From: Rhodosorus marinus
Taxonomy: Eukaryota > Rhodophyta > Stylonematophyceae > Stylonematales > Stylonemataceae
Length of the DNA stretch: 64,000 nt
Direction of reading: 5' to 3'
Assembly (NCBI GenBank): GCA_029953675.1
Contig: JAMWBK010000005.1
Location: 1,364,001 to 1,428,000, forward strand
Shown here: positions 9,320-21,086 of the stretch, piece after piece
Numbering within the stretch: position 1 is the first letter of the stretch
How the letters are laid out: the number at the start of each line of letters is the position of its first letter
Program-made: the position numbers and the translations under genes
The notes under the pieces: generated by a model
Database searches by the model: none
Seen by the model: only the letters and a program-made list of their open reading frames with translations
What the model was told of the DNA's origin: nothing

Positions 9320-12300
9320 TCCCACACACAAACAAACACCCAACGCCCCACCTCCACCCACACAAAGTCAATACAAAAGGAATTCAGAGATGTATAAAAA
9401 ATACCAAACAGGAATCTGCATCACATACGAATCGATCCAAGAAGCAAACAAAATCCGTCGCCCTCTTATCCCTCTCTTACCCTCCTTTTCCCACTTCCAA
9501 TAAGCTCAGCACTGTCCGTCCTCATCCCCACCACCACCACGCTCGGTGACCTCAATGCTTACCGACAGGAAAACCGATCCCAATTAACCCCCCAAAATCC
9601 TTTCTCAGCCACTCAAATAGACGGCATTTCAGCAGCTCATATTCAATCTCGGATGGATATGAAATCAATGCCAATCTCCAATTTTTGTCCTAATCGATTT
9701 AATTAATGGAGAAAAATTGAAACATTTTCCTCATTGATATCTATTTTCTTCCAAAAACAAATAAATCTCATGATTCCTCGCGAACGTTATTTGAAAACTT
9801 TCCTTTTGGCTCCTTGGATTTTGTATTTTCACAATATTTCATAGTGCTTGCACTAATATTTTTCATAATATTGATTTAAGTTTGATAGAAGACACGTGGC
9901 ATGTTTCTGACTGGAGAACTGGTTTAGAGAGAGAGGGAGAGAGGATTTTTTACATTATGGGTTGTCATAAACGTAGGAACTATTGAATAAATGTAGAAAA
10001 ACATCTGTGGATGTCTGTTTGAAATGTTTCGAAAAAACCTGTCCAATAAACCGTCCGATAAAAGGTCTAATAATCAATCATCTCCGGTGCATAAACCGAA
10101 TTATGAATATTTCCTGGTATGCAAAAGCTGTCGCTCTCATGGACTTCCGTGTTCCACAGGCTGTCATTGACTATCTAATGGGGTGAGGCTTCTGCTGCCA
10201 GATTTGTATTCGAGATACACTTTGTTTTGTCTCAGCTTGGCGTTGAACGAATGCTGTAGTCGCACCAGGTAGATCACCAACTGGCGTGGTCGGGAGGTGA
10301 GCCCTCTCAACCGCTCGCGGGAGTATCTTGTTTATCTATTGCTTGTCCACAGGCTGCGCGCGATATCCTCGCAAGTCTGCACAACGATGTGGTGCTGCCG
10401 CTGGTTCAATGCGACGACTGAAGTAGTCTCAGCACGCTAAGGCGATGACTCATCCAACCTTTCGGGACTCGGCACTGTCTCATCGGTTTGTAAACGCTGA
10501 TCCTTGGTGCTTTCGTGTTTTTGACAGTGTTCGTTCTCGCTGGCTTTGTCGTGTTTTTCGCAATGCCCCTGGCTGTGTCGCAAAATCTCCTCACGGAGCT
10601 ATTTCTGAGTCTCTAGCGTGCGAATGCTGCTTTGTTGTTGGATGCGCGTTATCAGCGTCTCCCCTTTCCGCTCCTCAGCGTCGAGCGGCACCGACTTAAT
10701 TGCTGTTCTTCTCGATGATGATGGCCACCCGAAAATTGGAAAAGTGGTCAAAATCCCACGGCCTTCGACTCATGGCTATTGTCAGCGAACTGCAGCAAAG
10801 GCAATCGACCCGCGGGCTTCTCCAGCGCCCAACAAATGGTAGTTCCTTACAATGACTCCATGACCGATTCTGTGGACTCCTGCAGGTTCGTCCCCCCTCT
10901 GACTCCGGCGGTCGTTCATCGTCGCTCTCATCCACTCGCCTGCGTCCGATGAGACCAATTCTTGAGACTCTTGAACCAGCTTCGCAAGCGGTCTTTCACA
11001 ATGCTCAGATCTAGAATGTGGCAAGCCTTAACTTTTGATAAGACATCGCGTGGACGCAGTGTCCGAAGAAGAAGATTGAAATCCAATCATTTTGAACTGA
11101 TATCAGACCATTATCTGACGAGCCCCTATTTATATTTCTAATTCCTGTACACCAAACTTGTATTGGACGCGAGCTAGAAGATAAGCCTCTTAATTATTAC
11201 AAAACTACTGTCCGATAAACTTATATCGGACGCACTCGGTCGTTTTTCGTTTTTTTTCAACGGACATAAAAACACACCTTTCACCGTCACTCACGCGTCC
11301 TTTGTTTGGTAAAACTTTTTAGATTGGGTTCAGGATGGAATCAGTTGTTTTCAAAGAATTTAGATCATATAATTACCGCACTCGCCCTGCATCATCTGAG
11401 AAAACCTTAGAAAACAACATTTCAGAATCTCTTCTACACGATCAGAAAATAAGGGAAACACATATCGCCCGAAAACCACTATCACCTATCGAAGAAAAGA
11501 CTCGTTGAACGCGCTCGTCTCCACCTTAGACTCGGGTCTAAATTCAAGATCATGTCTACCCTAAATAGACCGGGAAACACTAAAACTAGACATAGGTTAG
11601 AGACTAGCTCCGCAAAACTAGCCGATAAAGAATATCTAGAAAGCGCCTGACTGAAAATAAGGTGCTGAGGCTAACATTATCTAAGAGGTCGTCATCGGGA
11701 AGAACTAAAGAAAAACCCTGTATGAAACGCCGACCAGGCCATAATTCAGAAGAAAAGTCTGAACGGGAATCGGTACCGGGGGGGGGTACAGCCTGAAGTC
11801 TTTTGGTTGGACAAGCTGTCCAAAAGGAAAGGGACAATCTGTCCATTCTGAAAGAGTTCAGAAGAAAGAAAAATTGCGGAAAACCTTCTTTTTGGGTCAA
11901 AATGAATGGATTTTCAGTGGAGTCGTCGATTGGGCAGTGCTGATTGTTTTCTACCACCGAGAGCGTGGAGCTGCCGTGCTTAAGCGGCTCTCCAAAACTA
12001 AAGGCTGTGTTAGAAGGCCACGGCATAATCTCTCAAGGAAGGAAGAGTAAAACAAGGGCGCGATTTGCAAAGTTCCACATCTCGATCGCGAAAACCGAAA
12101 CGGCCTCCCGCAAGCGCCGAGCGGGGACTGGCGAGAGTGCCTCATCGCTCTGTCGCCAAAAACTGGACTAGTATACTCGAGTCGTTTGTTGAGAGATCAC
12201 AAACCTGAGAGGGAAAAGGCTAGGCTAAACTAGGAGAGGGGGCCTCTAAGACTAAGGCCGCACTGGAACGCCACAGCGTAAAAGCTCAGCGAAGAGAGGA

Positions 12301-12999
12301 ACTGCGAGAGTGTCCCCTCACGATCGACTAAAAACAGTCGCCCTTGAGCTCTCGATGAATCCAAAGACCTCAATAACAAGCGGAACGAACGATGCGTCAC
12401 AGCGGACTGCAGGGTGGTGACATCCGTAACAGCCTCCTGGTACACCTTGCGGCGGCGCATGATGCAACCAGCCGCACCTCGTCCTCGAGTCGAAGAAGAC
12501 AAATAACCCGAAGCAGGCGGACACGGAGTAGCCAGGTCCACGTTGACGGCGGAGGCAAAAGTAGCTGGGGTTACTGTGTTAGCGTAGTTCCTTTCTTTTG
12601 GGAAGGAGAAGAGATGAGTGTGAAGATAAGGTGACGGTGTCGTCGTTTGTTATCCATTGGTGCTTTCAGTGTTCTTCTGGGATTGACCCGTCGAAGAGGA
12701 TTGGGTTTTGCCGTTTTCTCTTTTTCGAGGGCATTGCAAAAGTCTTTTTTTCGTTTTGGTTTAGGTCGCCAATGTTATGGCTAGGTGTGTCTTGGGAGTT
12801 TCTACATAGTCTTTGGATTCGTAGCTAGGAATGGTTTTTGGGTTTGTAGAGGGTGGATGGGACTGGTTTGTGGTTTCGTAGGGTGTGCGTCTCGTGGGGT
12901 ACTGAGGGATTTTGAGCGTTTTAGTGCGGATTGCTGGCGATCGCGATTTCTTTTGGTCGTTTTTGACCGACTTGCTTCTGGGTTCTTCCCTTGTTAACG
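9320..12999. other. Gene-poor, A+T-rich stretch with repeat relics
   Basis: No supported gene over 3.7 kb. From 9,600 to 10,120 and 11,050 to 11,500 it is A+T-rich. About 11,940-12,560 carries two diverged copies of a repeat: the GGCTGTGTTAGAAGGCCACG area near 12,006 resembles GGCCGCACTGGAACGCCACA near 12,260. The second copy is also inverted at about 19.2-19.7 kb. A G run lies at 11,779. The last few hundred bases are presumably the CstF-77 promoter. Confidence 0.5.
12180..12560 (+). repeat. Dispersed repeat, inverted copy at 19.25-19.69 kb
   Basis: The reverse complement of about 12,435-12,520 closely matches 19,320-19,440 (shared GAGGTGCGGCTG, TGCATCATG and CCGCCGCAAG blocks). About 12,225-12,300 matches the reverse complement of 19,560-19,660 (shared TGCTAAACTA-like, AAGACT(A/G)AGGCCGC and GGAACGCCACAGC blocks). 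The order is kept, so this is one element in two orientations. No intact frame survives in either copy. Possibly part of the copia-like element whose RT relic lies next to the other copy. Confidence 0.65.
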
Positions 13000-15881
13000 A
13001 TGGAGCTGGGTATGTCGAGAGGTGGTAGCCTGGCGTCACTTCCTGAACCTCATCTTGCTTCGAAACGTTCACGGCGTGGGTCAGGCGATGGAAGTACGAG
13101 AGTGATCGATGATCCGTGGGACTGGAATGCTTGGCAGGCGTTGTTAGGGGAGGTTACGTCGAGGCCATTTGCACAGGGAGTTACAGATTATGAGAGGTTT
13201 CTAGATATTTATCCGACGTATGCAAAGGGCTGGAAACACTATGCGGAGCATGCTGCTCGGGCGAGTAGCGAAAGTGGTAGGGAGGCCGTACAAGATTATA
13301 CAAAAGCCCAAGCTCATCAACCCGATGACAGCGTGAAGCCAGTGACGATCTATGAGAGAGCCCTTGTGTATTGTAAGACCAACGTTGAATTGTGGAAAAG
13401 TTTCTTGAGCTACTTGAAGAAGTACGGATCCCGAGATGCGATTCTGAAGGCGTTCGATCAAGCTGTATCGAATTGTGGGTTAGAACCTAGCAGCCATGGT
13501 ATTTGGAATGATTATATAAGCTTCATATCGAAAGGCCATGGAGGTAGGGGGCCAGAGGATCAGGTCACACGGGATCTGCTTCGTAAAGTTTATCAGCGAG
13601 CGGTAAGTAGAACATTAGCGTACTCTAGATATTCTCAACCGTGACGAATACCTGGATGATTTCTCACTCGAGAATCTTCGATCTACCAGGTTAAATCGCC
13701 AATTCAAAACCTGGAAACGTTTTGGCGTGAATACGAAGAGTTTGAGAACAAGGGGAGCAATCCGGACTTTGCGAAGGGAATCCTGGCAGAGCTAGGTCCC
13801 CTGAATAAAAGCGCGAGGGCTGAGTTTCGTGCGCGAAAGTACAGGCGAGATGGTCTGGTCTTGAACTCTGTGGCGTTTCCACCGCGAGGCAAGCCGAAAG
13901 AGGAGGAGCAGGTGCGTATCAGAAATCGACGTTAGGAAGTATTCCCCCTGCCGTAATTCTTTGGTTGTTGACGCCCCAGCCCTTGATCGCGTCTCCATCC
14001 TTCTTAGTCGAAACTGTGGAAAAAGTACGTACTAGGAGAGGCATCGAATCCTCACGAGCTGGAAGCCAGTGAACTAGGCAAGCGAGTCATTTACGCACAT
14101 GAACTCTCCTTGGTTTGCTTGTATCGGTATCCGGACGCCTGGATAGAAGCCTCGATGTACTTCAGGGAGATTGAGAAGCTTGACGAAGCCGAGGCTGTGC
14201 TGCACAGAGGTAACTTGATTCCCTCAAGCAATTTCATTGGTTTCACGAGCAGCTACGCAGACAGCTCTGCTTTGGTCACAACATCCACCTCACCTTCTGG
14301 ATTTTATATTTTGTACAGGCATTAACGCCGTTCCAGCAAGCCCCCTTCTGCACTTTGCACTGGTGAACCTGCTGGAATTGCAGTCACGAAAGGAGGAAGC
14401 TCGGACCTGCTTTGAGAACCTCATTCAGAAAGCACCGTCACCGCTCGTGTACATTGAGTACATGAAATTTTCTCGTCGAGCTGAGGGCATTGCAGCAGCA
14501 AGAAAGGTAGGCCAGAGCCAGAGCCAAGGGTGAATAGACTGTTTAATATCTTTGCGAAGCCCTGAAATTTGATGGGCACTCTGTACAGATCTTCGCTAGA
14601 GCTAGGAAGGATCAGCATTCTTGTACTTATCAAGTATTTGTGGCAGCCGCGAGACTAGAATATCACGTGAACAAACTTCCCAAGATCGCGAGAAATATCT
14701 ACGAGCTTGGTGAGCGTCGGTTCGCGCATGCTAGTTTCTGCTTGCGTCCTAACACGGAGTGAATAATTCGGAATTCTCACTGCTCGGTTTGATTCCTTTT
14801 GCGGCTGCTTCAAAAAAATTTAGGGATGAAGCTATTCCCAACCTCTGTCGACTACGCCTCTGCGTACATAGATTTCTTGTGGAATCTGAGCGAGGAGAGT
14901 GCCATCAAGTTTTTGATTGAGCGCGTACTTGCCGAATTGCCAAAGGTATGTTGGCTGTTTTTTTTTGGTCTGTAGAGAGGAGGAGACACCCGCTCATACT
15001 GAGGCAAGAAATATTCCCTTATTGTTTTTTTGCTTTTTTGCAGAGCGTTGACGCAAGAAGAATATGGGACAAAAGAATGGAGTTTGAATTCACTTTTGGA
15101 GACGCTGCGTCCATTGAAGCCGTAGAGAAGCGACGTGCGGCAGCTCTTGCGGATGGGAAGTCCTCGGGTAAGTTTGGATGACCACGCCTAGAGAAGCCCA
15201 TTCGGCTGAGTTTCTTGCTTAGCAGGTTTTTTATGGCGTTTGCTTTCGTCTGGACACAGGAGACGAGGTTTTGGGCTTGATTGCTCGGACGACAATGATG
15301 GATTTGACCCCTGTGACCCATCAGGAGATGAACGCTATCAAAAGCAGGTCTACCGTGCCCCAAAGTTCCGCAAGGACAGACACTAACGAGCGGGGAAATA
15401 CCGGGGGATCTAGTAAAGACACAAGTAAGGCATCACCCAGGATCAAGCTACAATCTTGTTCGCAGGCTTCCGCCTAAACGCTTCCCTGGTATTGTCGACT
15501 TTGACAGAATCTAGAGATCGAGATGGTGGCCACTCTCGCGGAGGTGGCAAGGGCAATGATGATAATCTCGCGTTCCGTCGATCGCTGGAGAGCCTGGTGA
15601 GAATGTTTCCTAAACCCTCGCATCAGCCTACGCCACCGGTCCAGTTTGTTCTTGACCGTATAAGGGAGACGCCGGCTTCGTTTGCAGAGACTCAGATAGC
15701 CAAGACGTCCGGCGAGGGGACCGGCTCATCTGGAACGGGGAGCAGAAAACGAAAGAGCGATGCTACGGGTAGGGGTGATTCTGAGAGTGGTTCTAAAGTT
15801 GTACCAGAACCAGTGCACAAAGCTCCTCCTCAAGATATCTTCAGATCTCGACATGCACAGAAACTATCGAAGCTGAAATAG
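13000..15881 (+). CDS. CSTF3: CstF-77/Rna14 cleavage stimulation factor subunit
   Basis: Nine exons: 13000..13602, 13690..13911, 14008..14209, 14319..14506, 14589..14709, 14824..14945, 15044..15167, 15260..15424 and 15466..15881; 720 residues, close to the usual length. HAT (half-a-TPR) repeats run through most of it: WNAWQALLGEV, YERFLDIYPTYAKGWKHY, YERALVYCKTNVELWKSFL, LWKKYVLGEASNP, RYPDAWIEASMYF. The tail has FPKPSHQPTPPVQFVLD and ends KAPPQDIFRSRHAQKL, like the VHDIYRAR-type C-terminus of CSTF3. It scaffolds the CstF complex, which reads the GU-rich element downstream of the poly(A) signal and stimulates pre-mRNA 3' cleavage in the nucleus. The acceptor of the last exon is uncertain: 15465 and one near 15505 both keep the frame. 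The start ATG 13000 is the first in frame. Confidence 0.9.
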
Positions 15882-16081
15882 GGCTTTTGTCGACCAGAGC
15901 GGTGAACTTGCCAATCAGGCTGGGACCTCTATATCCCAAACGGAACCAAGAGGATAGCTATGAACGTAATTAAAAACATTAATTATACTTTGCGAGGCAG
16001 GCAGAAGATCTTGACTACCTCACACGTGCCAACCCATCCACCCCGGTATGGCTGAAGAAACACTAAGGGACCTGCTACTTG

Positions 16082-17037
16082 CTAAAACTTTGACAAGAAG
16101 AACAGAACAAATATCCCAGCTGAAAGCAGGAAAATCGCGATGAAAGAGAATGTGAAGTTGAACATGAATTGAATAAATGCGAAAAACGCTTTGAGGACGA
16201 TGACCAGGACGACAATCGCTAGAACACCGAGTGAAACCTTAGACGGAAACCACAAAGCCAACTGGGTGAGTTCCTTCTACTATCCAAGGCCGACTGCAAT
16301 GCAGAGGCCCAAACCTTACCTTCTCGATTTCATCTTTGAACTCTTGTCTATTGGTGTTCACTAAAGACGGCCCTTCGTCCTGTAGGAAGATGCTTTTGTA
16401 CCTTTCTTCCCAGCTTAGTCTATCTTCCGAGATGGCCGTTGCAGAATCAAAAAAGCGTGCATTCTCGTCTGCCCATTCATCACTTGGTGCCGCTGCAACT
16501 TTTTCGCTTCTTCTTCTTGCTGCCTCATTCAACTCCTCGGTTTCCTGTTGTTCGCCACCTGTTGTTGGACACGGCATTTCGTTTAATCCGCTGAGCGGAA
16601 TATCGAGGATGGGTTCGGTCCTAAGCACCTACCGAAGAAGGAACGAGGGAGATCCACTTCGAAGGCATCATCCTGATTTCGAGTGGTAAGTCTTCCGAGA
16701 AGGAACGATCTGAAGGTCTGCGTAAGCTTCTCCGTGGGAGTTAAATCCTTCTCCGGTTCTTGCTCACCTACAAACGGGAAAGAATGGTGCCCTTTCAGGG
16801 TACAATCCAAGCCAGTCGGACCTCAGACCAAACCAAAACGACGCAATCCTCCTCACCTCTCTTATCTTGGTTTGCTACAATCCTAACTCTCCTTACCCCT
16901 CTTGACACCCTGTTCACGCGAAAACTCGGCCCCCTCCCACACTTAGAGGCACTGCCCCTTCCCTCAACCCAAGCCGACGTCCCCCTGTTCAATCTGACGT
17001 CAAGGGGAAACACAAACCCACCTTGACAACCCGCCAT
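16082..17037 (-). CDS. Predicted plastid membrane protein, function unknown
   Basis: Four exons, 17037..16857, 16767..16633, 16558..16320 and 16237..16082, joined by GT-AG introns of 74-89 bases with phases that agree; 236 residues. MAGCQGGFVFPL followed by about 45 Arg/Ser-rich residues looks like a red algal transit peptide. The middle is acidic and soluble (DDAFEVDLPRSFF, SDEWADENARFF, LSWEERYKSIFL). The C-terminus has two closely spaced hydrophobic helices (LGVLAIVVLVIVLKAFFAF and FSFIAIFLLSAGIFVLFFL) ending at the stop. I do not recognise the family. The layout suggests a protein tethered to an envelope or thylakoid membrane with its acidic part in the stroma. It converges on CstF-77. 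Confidence 0.6.
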
Positions 17038-18462
17038 ATTTTCTCCAACCTCTCCCTCCTTCTCAAAAACCTTCTAAAAAGATCTCATCCCCATCCAGTC
17101 CAAACGCCCCACCTCCCTCTCCCACTCTCACCAAACGCCCGGCCATATTAACACTCCCTCCAACCAAAATCCCTAGCTCAGAGTTTACACAACATTCCTC
17201 AGACCTGTACAACCAATCTCTTACTACCTCCCCCTCTAAACCCCTCTCCCCCTCCCCTTCCTGCACACCCCAAACAACCAGCACTATTATACTTTCACCT
17301 TGTCTAGACATCAGCATCACTTCACTGAAAGCCCCCCTAAAAAAACCAAAAAACACGCATAGAACAGATTTCAATCTAAAATGTCCATTTTCGATACTGA
17401 GATACCCACTTTTTTCTGGATTTAAGATATCTTTCTTCATTTTGGGGCGAAATTGGGGCTCTTTTCGGGGCCTTTTTTGGTTTATTGACCTGAGAGATCT
17501 CCTCTTTCTCATCATGCGCATTGCAAAAATGTGAAAAATGTGGGAAAAGAGTCACATACGTATGTAGAGAAGCAGAATCTGCCTATTTTGGGGGTTTGAG
17601 GGGAGGGAGGGAAGGAGGGATGGAAATTTTTACCTTTTTTTGGGGGGGGGTGGGGGAGAGGGGGTAAAGGGTATACGAAAGGGGATATGGAGTGTTTTTG
17701 TGTTGGAGGGGTTTGGGACTTTGTGTTTATAATGAAAGAGGGGGTAGCAGCTGGCGATGAGAGAGACCGGCTGGGGGAGGGAACGTGGGGGTTTTGGGAC
17801 TCCAATGCATAGAGAAACACCACCTTGCGTGATGGCGTTGGTGTTTGGTTTGGATGTTTGCTGACGGTCCGGGGTTTTAATGAGAGGCCCCGTTCTCACG
17901 GCTGTAGACTTATGATATAGTAGAGTAGCGATGGGGGACCAGTGCGGTGGTTTTTGGTTTTCGTTGTTTTTTTTTACTTGTATCCTACTTTTGTCCTAGT
18001 CGTTCATGAGCGCTTTTTCTCCCGGCTGGGTGTTGGTGTGGATTGGCGATACGACCACCTGAAGGGACTGGTTTTGATAAAGAGCACCCACAGCGGCGGC
18101 TGTTTTGATTTGAATCCTACTGCCGCACTTAGTTTCTCTGGGCTTAGCCCTGGCCTTTTCTTCAACTCAGGGTTGTTGTCTCTAAGGGGACGATGATGAT
18201 CCAAACTTCCATTTCGACAGCGCACGAGTAAAGCTGTTTGCCATGGGTCTTTTAGATAGTGAGCAACATCGTAGACTCCTCGGTCTATTGAGACTCTCCT
18301 GCGAGGTGAGAGTGTCCCACGAGCAGTGCATCTTCAAGGGCTGTGTCCCCGCGCTTGGGACGGCATGATCCATGTAATCTCGCTTAAGCCAAATTCCAAT
18401 AATGTACTTCCACGCGTCTTAATATATTGAATAATTAATATAAAAATCTCTGACCTTTCGTA

Positions 18463-18935
18463 TGTCAATAAACTTCTAGCACGCGTCCCAAATAAATTTT
18501 TTTTACTAGGAGAGTATTGGTAGATATAGGATATTTACAAGATCTTACATGTATATCAATTGATATTTTTGTATTCATGAAAGGCACAAACGGGAAAAGT
18601 ATGCATCGGTTTCGTTTTATAGAAAGCACAAGGTTGGGCAAAATATCATATCGGATTGGGGATGTTCACGAAAAGGATAAGATTTTTTGCAGTGTTTGTT
18701 TAAAATAAAAATTCCCTTTTGTCAATGAAAGTCTAACACGCGTCCTTGTTTCTGGGAGAGTATTGGTAGATACAAGATATTTATCGCAAGCTTTTTCATG
18801 TATATCATTAAATGTTTGTGTATTCATCAATGGCACGAACGGGAAAAGTATGTATCACTTGTTTTTTTAGAGAAAACGACCTTTGGACAATATCTGGTTA
18901 GGTTTTTCACAAAAAGGATATCAAGGACTGCTCAT
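18463..18935. repeat. Diverged tandem duplication, period about 245-258 bp
   Basis: Two direct copies share GTCAAT(A/G)AA, an ACACGCGTCC-like block, GAGAGTATTGGTAGATA (18,511 and 18,756), CATGTATATCA(A/T)T, GTATTCAT, GGCAC(A/G)AACGGGAAAAGTAT and a CACRAAAAGGATA block. No coding signal. A related CTCACGCGTCCTTTGTT block occurs near 11,293. Confidence 0.75.
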
Positions 18936-19249
18936 CGAATTGGGTTGAGCGCTTCCTTCGCGTGTGTTTGGGAATCGACTAACCGCCGTGGCTGGTGGTG
19001 TGGTAGATCACTGCGAAGTTTTCACAGAGTCCGTCGGATGGCTGTCGTGCCCATCTGATCGCGAGCTGTCCGGCTGTGAAAGGTGTCCGAACGCGCCGTC
19101 ATACTCTGATCAACCGTTTTCTATCTCGTACTTTGCGACTGATCCTTCGAGCTCGAGGGGCAGAGATTGACAAGGAACAGCCCCTCCCAGTGGCTCAACT
19201 CATCTACAACCGCACTGATGATTCGGAAGCCCCCGCCAGTCCCCCGAAG

Positions 19250-19690
19250 AGGTGCTGGCCTTGCCGTGGACGCGAACGGCCTCCGCGACACATAGCCCCG
19301 ACCCTTCCGTGCCCGCTTGTCTCGCGTTATTTGTCCGGTCTTGGATTCGAGAGCGAGGTGCGGCTGTTTGCATCATGCCCCGCCGCAAGGAGGTGGTGTA
19401 CTGGGAGGCTGTCACGAACGTCACAATCCTGCAGTCGGCTGTGCCATACTGGTTCGTTCCGTACGTGTTGATGTCTGCGGATTCATCGAGCTCTGCGTCG
19501 ACCTGGCTTCCGGACTGTCTGCGCGATCGTGATGAGACAACCCCGCGTTTCTCCTCTGCGTTGAGCTTTTTGCTGTGGCGTTCCCATGCGGCCTCAGTCT
19601 TAAGAAACCCGCTCTCTTAGTTTAGCAGAGCCTTCGTCCTCCCGTTTTGTGGCCTGAATAGGCGACTTGATGAGTTTGTTCGGCGACGCA
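19250..19690 (-). repeat. Dispersed repeat, inverted copy of 12.18-12.56 kb
   Basis: Matches the repeat at 12 kb in reverse complement over several hundred bases with scattered indels. It lies just downstream, in the minus sense, of the copia reverse-transcriptase relic, so it may be part of the same decayed element. Confidence 0.65.
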
Positions 19691-19854
19691 TAGGAGACTC
19701 ATGGTTGAGGCAGAACAGCTTTAGGGCACAGGAATGGCGTTGGGATGCGTGACCCAGGTTCGATTTTGAAAACTAAAAAACAGAAACAAGTTCTGGACAA
19801 TAAGGATATCTCATTTTTGCCATAGAACTTCGCGGAGGGCGCCGTTTGAAATCT

Positions 19855-20160
19855 TGTGGGGGGGGCTGGAGGCTTGTGATTGAACACCTGAGGAGATTAT
19901 GCGTTTCTTGCTTGCGCGCAGTTAAGTGCTTGACCGAGATGCCGTTTATGAGGGACGGGAGTCACCCGCTCCACCTCCAAAATCTTCTTGACCCGCTATT
20001 GTCAGCAACATCCTCACGCTGGGGGAGTCACCGTGGCGGCGTAAACTTCCTCGAAGTCTCTCCTTTCTCCTGCGCAAAACCTCTAGCAAACAGTCGTGCA
20101 TTCAATCGCTGCACTGATCCATCGCTATTAGTTACCAGGGCAGTAGCGGCCTTTTGAAAG
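19855..20160 (-). mobile_element. Ty1/copia-like reverse transcriptase relic
   Basis: Reading the minus strand from about 20,158, one frame gives TNSDGSVQRLNARLFARGFA, matching the copia RT block (DGxxxRxKARLVARGFxQ), then EKGETSRKF and a stop. A second frame continues SVRMLLTIAGQEDF, the next RT block (SVRLLLAIAAQxDL), and after another frame change come EVERVT and LINGISVK, where copia has DVxTAFLNG. So the order of RT motifs is kept but at least two frameshifts and stops break it. This is a dead fragment; no LTRs, integrase or RNase H could be assigned with confidence. Confidence 0.65.
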
Positions 20161-21086
20161 GATCAACCTTGGCACCCTAGACTTATTATGGATCTTTTCA
20201 CCCTATCCTTAGCCTATAAATCTCCTAGTTATAGCATCTCACTCTTTTCAAGAGATAAGCAGAAAAAGCGTAGAAGGATAGATTTGGGATATAAACCTAA
20301 TTTGGGAATTATTGGGTAGCAGATAAAGTTTGAATTCGACAAGAATTCGGAAACCACGCCAAACGTCAATTCAGGAAGGCCAAACTCCTATCTGCCAGAC
20401 TGTCTGTCCTTCATTTTTGTAGATTGTCTGCTTTCAGGACATGAAAACTCCCGAATCCATCTGCCAGGCTGTCCCTAGTTTTTATTTTGTTTATCTAGGG
20501 CGTCTTTTGTCTTGACGGTAAACTCCGGATATTGGGTTTGGCGCGCTAAGCTTTTCCTAATATAAATATTTGGGAATGGCGGTAGGGTTTCGTGGTTGGG
20601 TGAAGGAGGCGCGTCGGGTAGGGGGTGGGGTTTTGAGTTGACTTGAGAAGTTGTTAGGATTGAGAAGAGACAGTGGATTTAGGGGCGTGTTAGGTATTCA
20701 GCAACTGGGTAAGAATTGGTTAGGATACGCAAGTTTTTTTCGGGTTTGTTTTTGTGAATCGTGTGGGAAAGGAAGTTTTCTGGGGGGGTGGGGGTGGGGG
20801 AAAGAACGAGGAACGGGGTTGGTTGACTCCTTTGTGACGCTTGCTTTGTGCTAAAAGCGGGGAAGGGGATTTTCTGTTGGTGGCAGGTTTTGGTGTGGTC
20901 GAGTGGGATGGTTTTGATCATTGTGGCAGATTGGCTTGATCTGTGCACGGGAATTTGGCGCGGCTGAGGGTGTGCGGAAGGGTCAACAGCAGCTGTTCTG
21001 GACTTTTGCTTTTGTTTCTGCTTGCAGTTTGTGCAGGACACCTGAGGAGGTAGCGCCATTCCTCCAGCAGCTGGTTCGTTTTGAGA

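Larger units (their letters stand above)
17038..21086. other. Gene-poor stretch with repeats and a retroelement relic
   Basis: 4 kb with no supported intact gene. Contents in order: C-rich then G-rich low complexity (17,040-17,830, including a G run at about 17,640); a diverged tandem pair (18,463-18,935); the inverted dispersed repeat (19,250-19,690); a copia reverse-transcriptase relic (about 19,855-20,160, minus); an A+T-rich spacer; and presumably the promoter and leader of the J-protein gene. Confidence 0.5.

Noticed and set aside
19700-19775. tRNA-like A and B boxes (TGGTTGAGGCAG ... GGTTCGATT)
   Set aside because: No acceptor or anticodon stem pairs around them, so no cloverleaf can be drawn.
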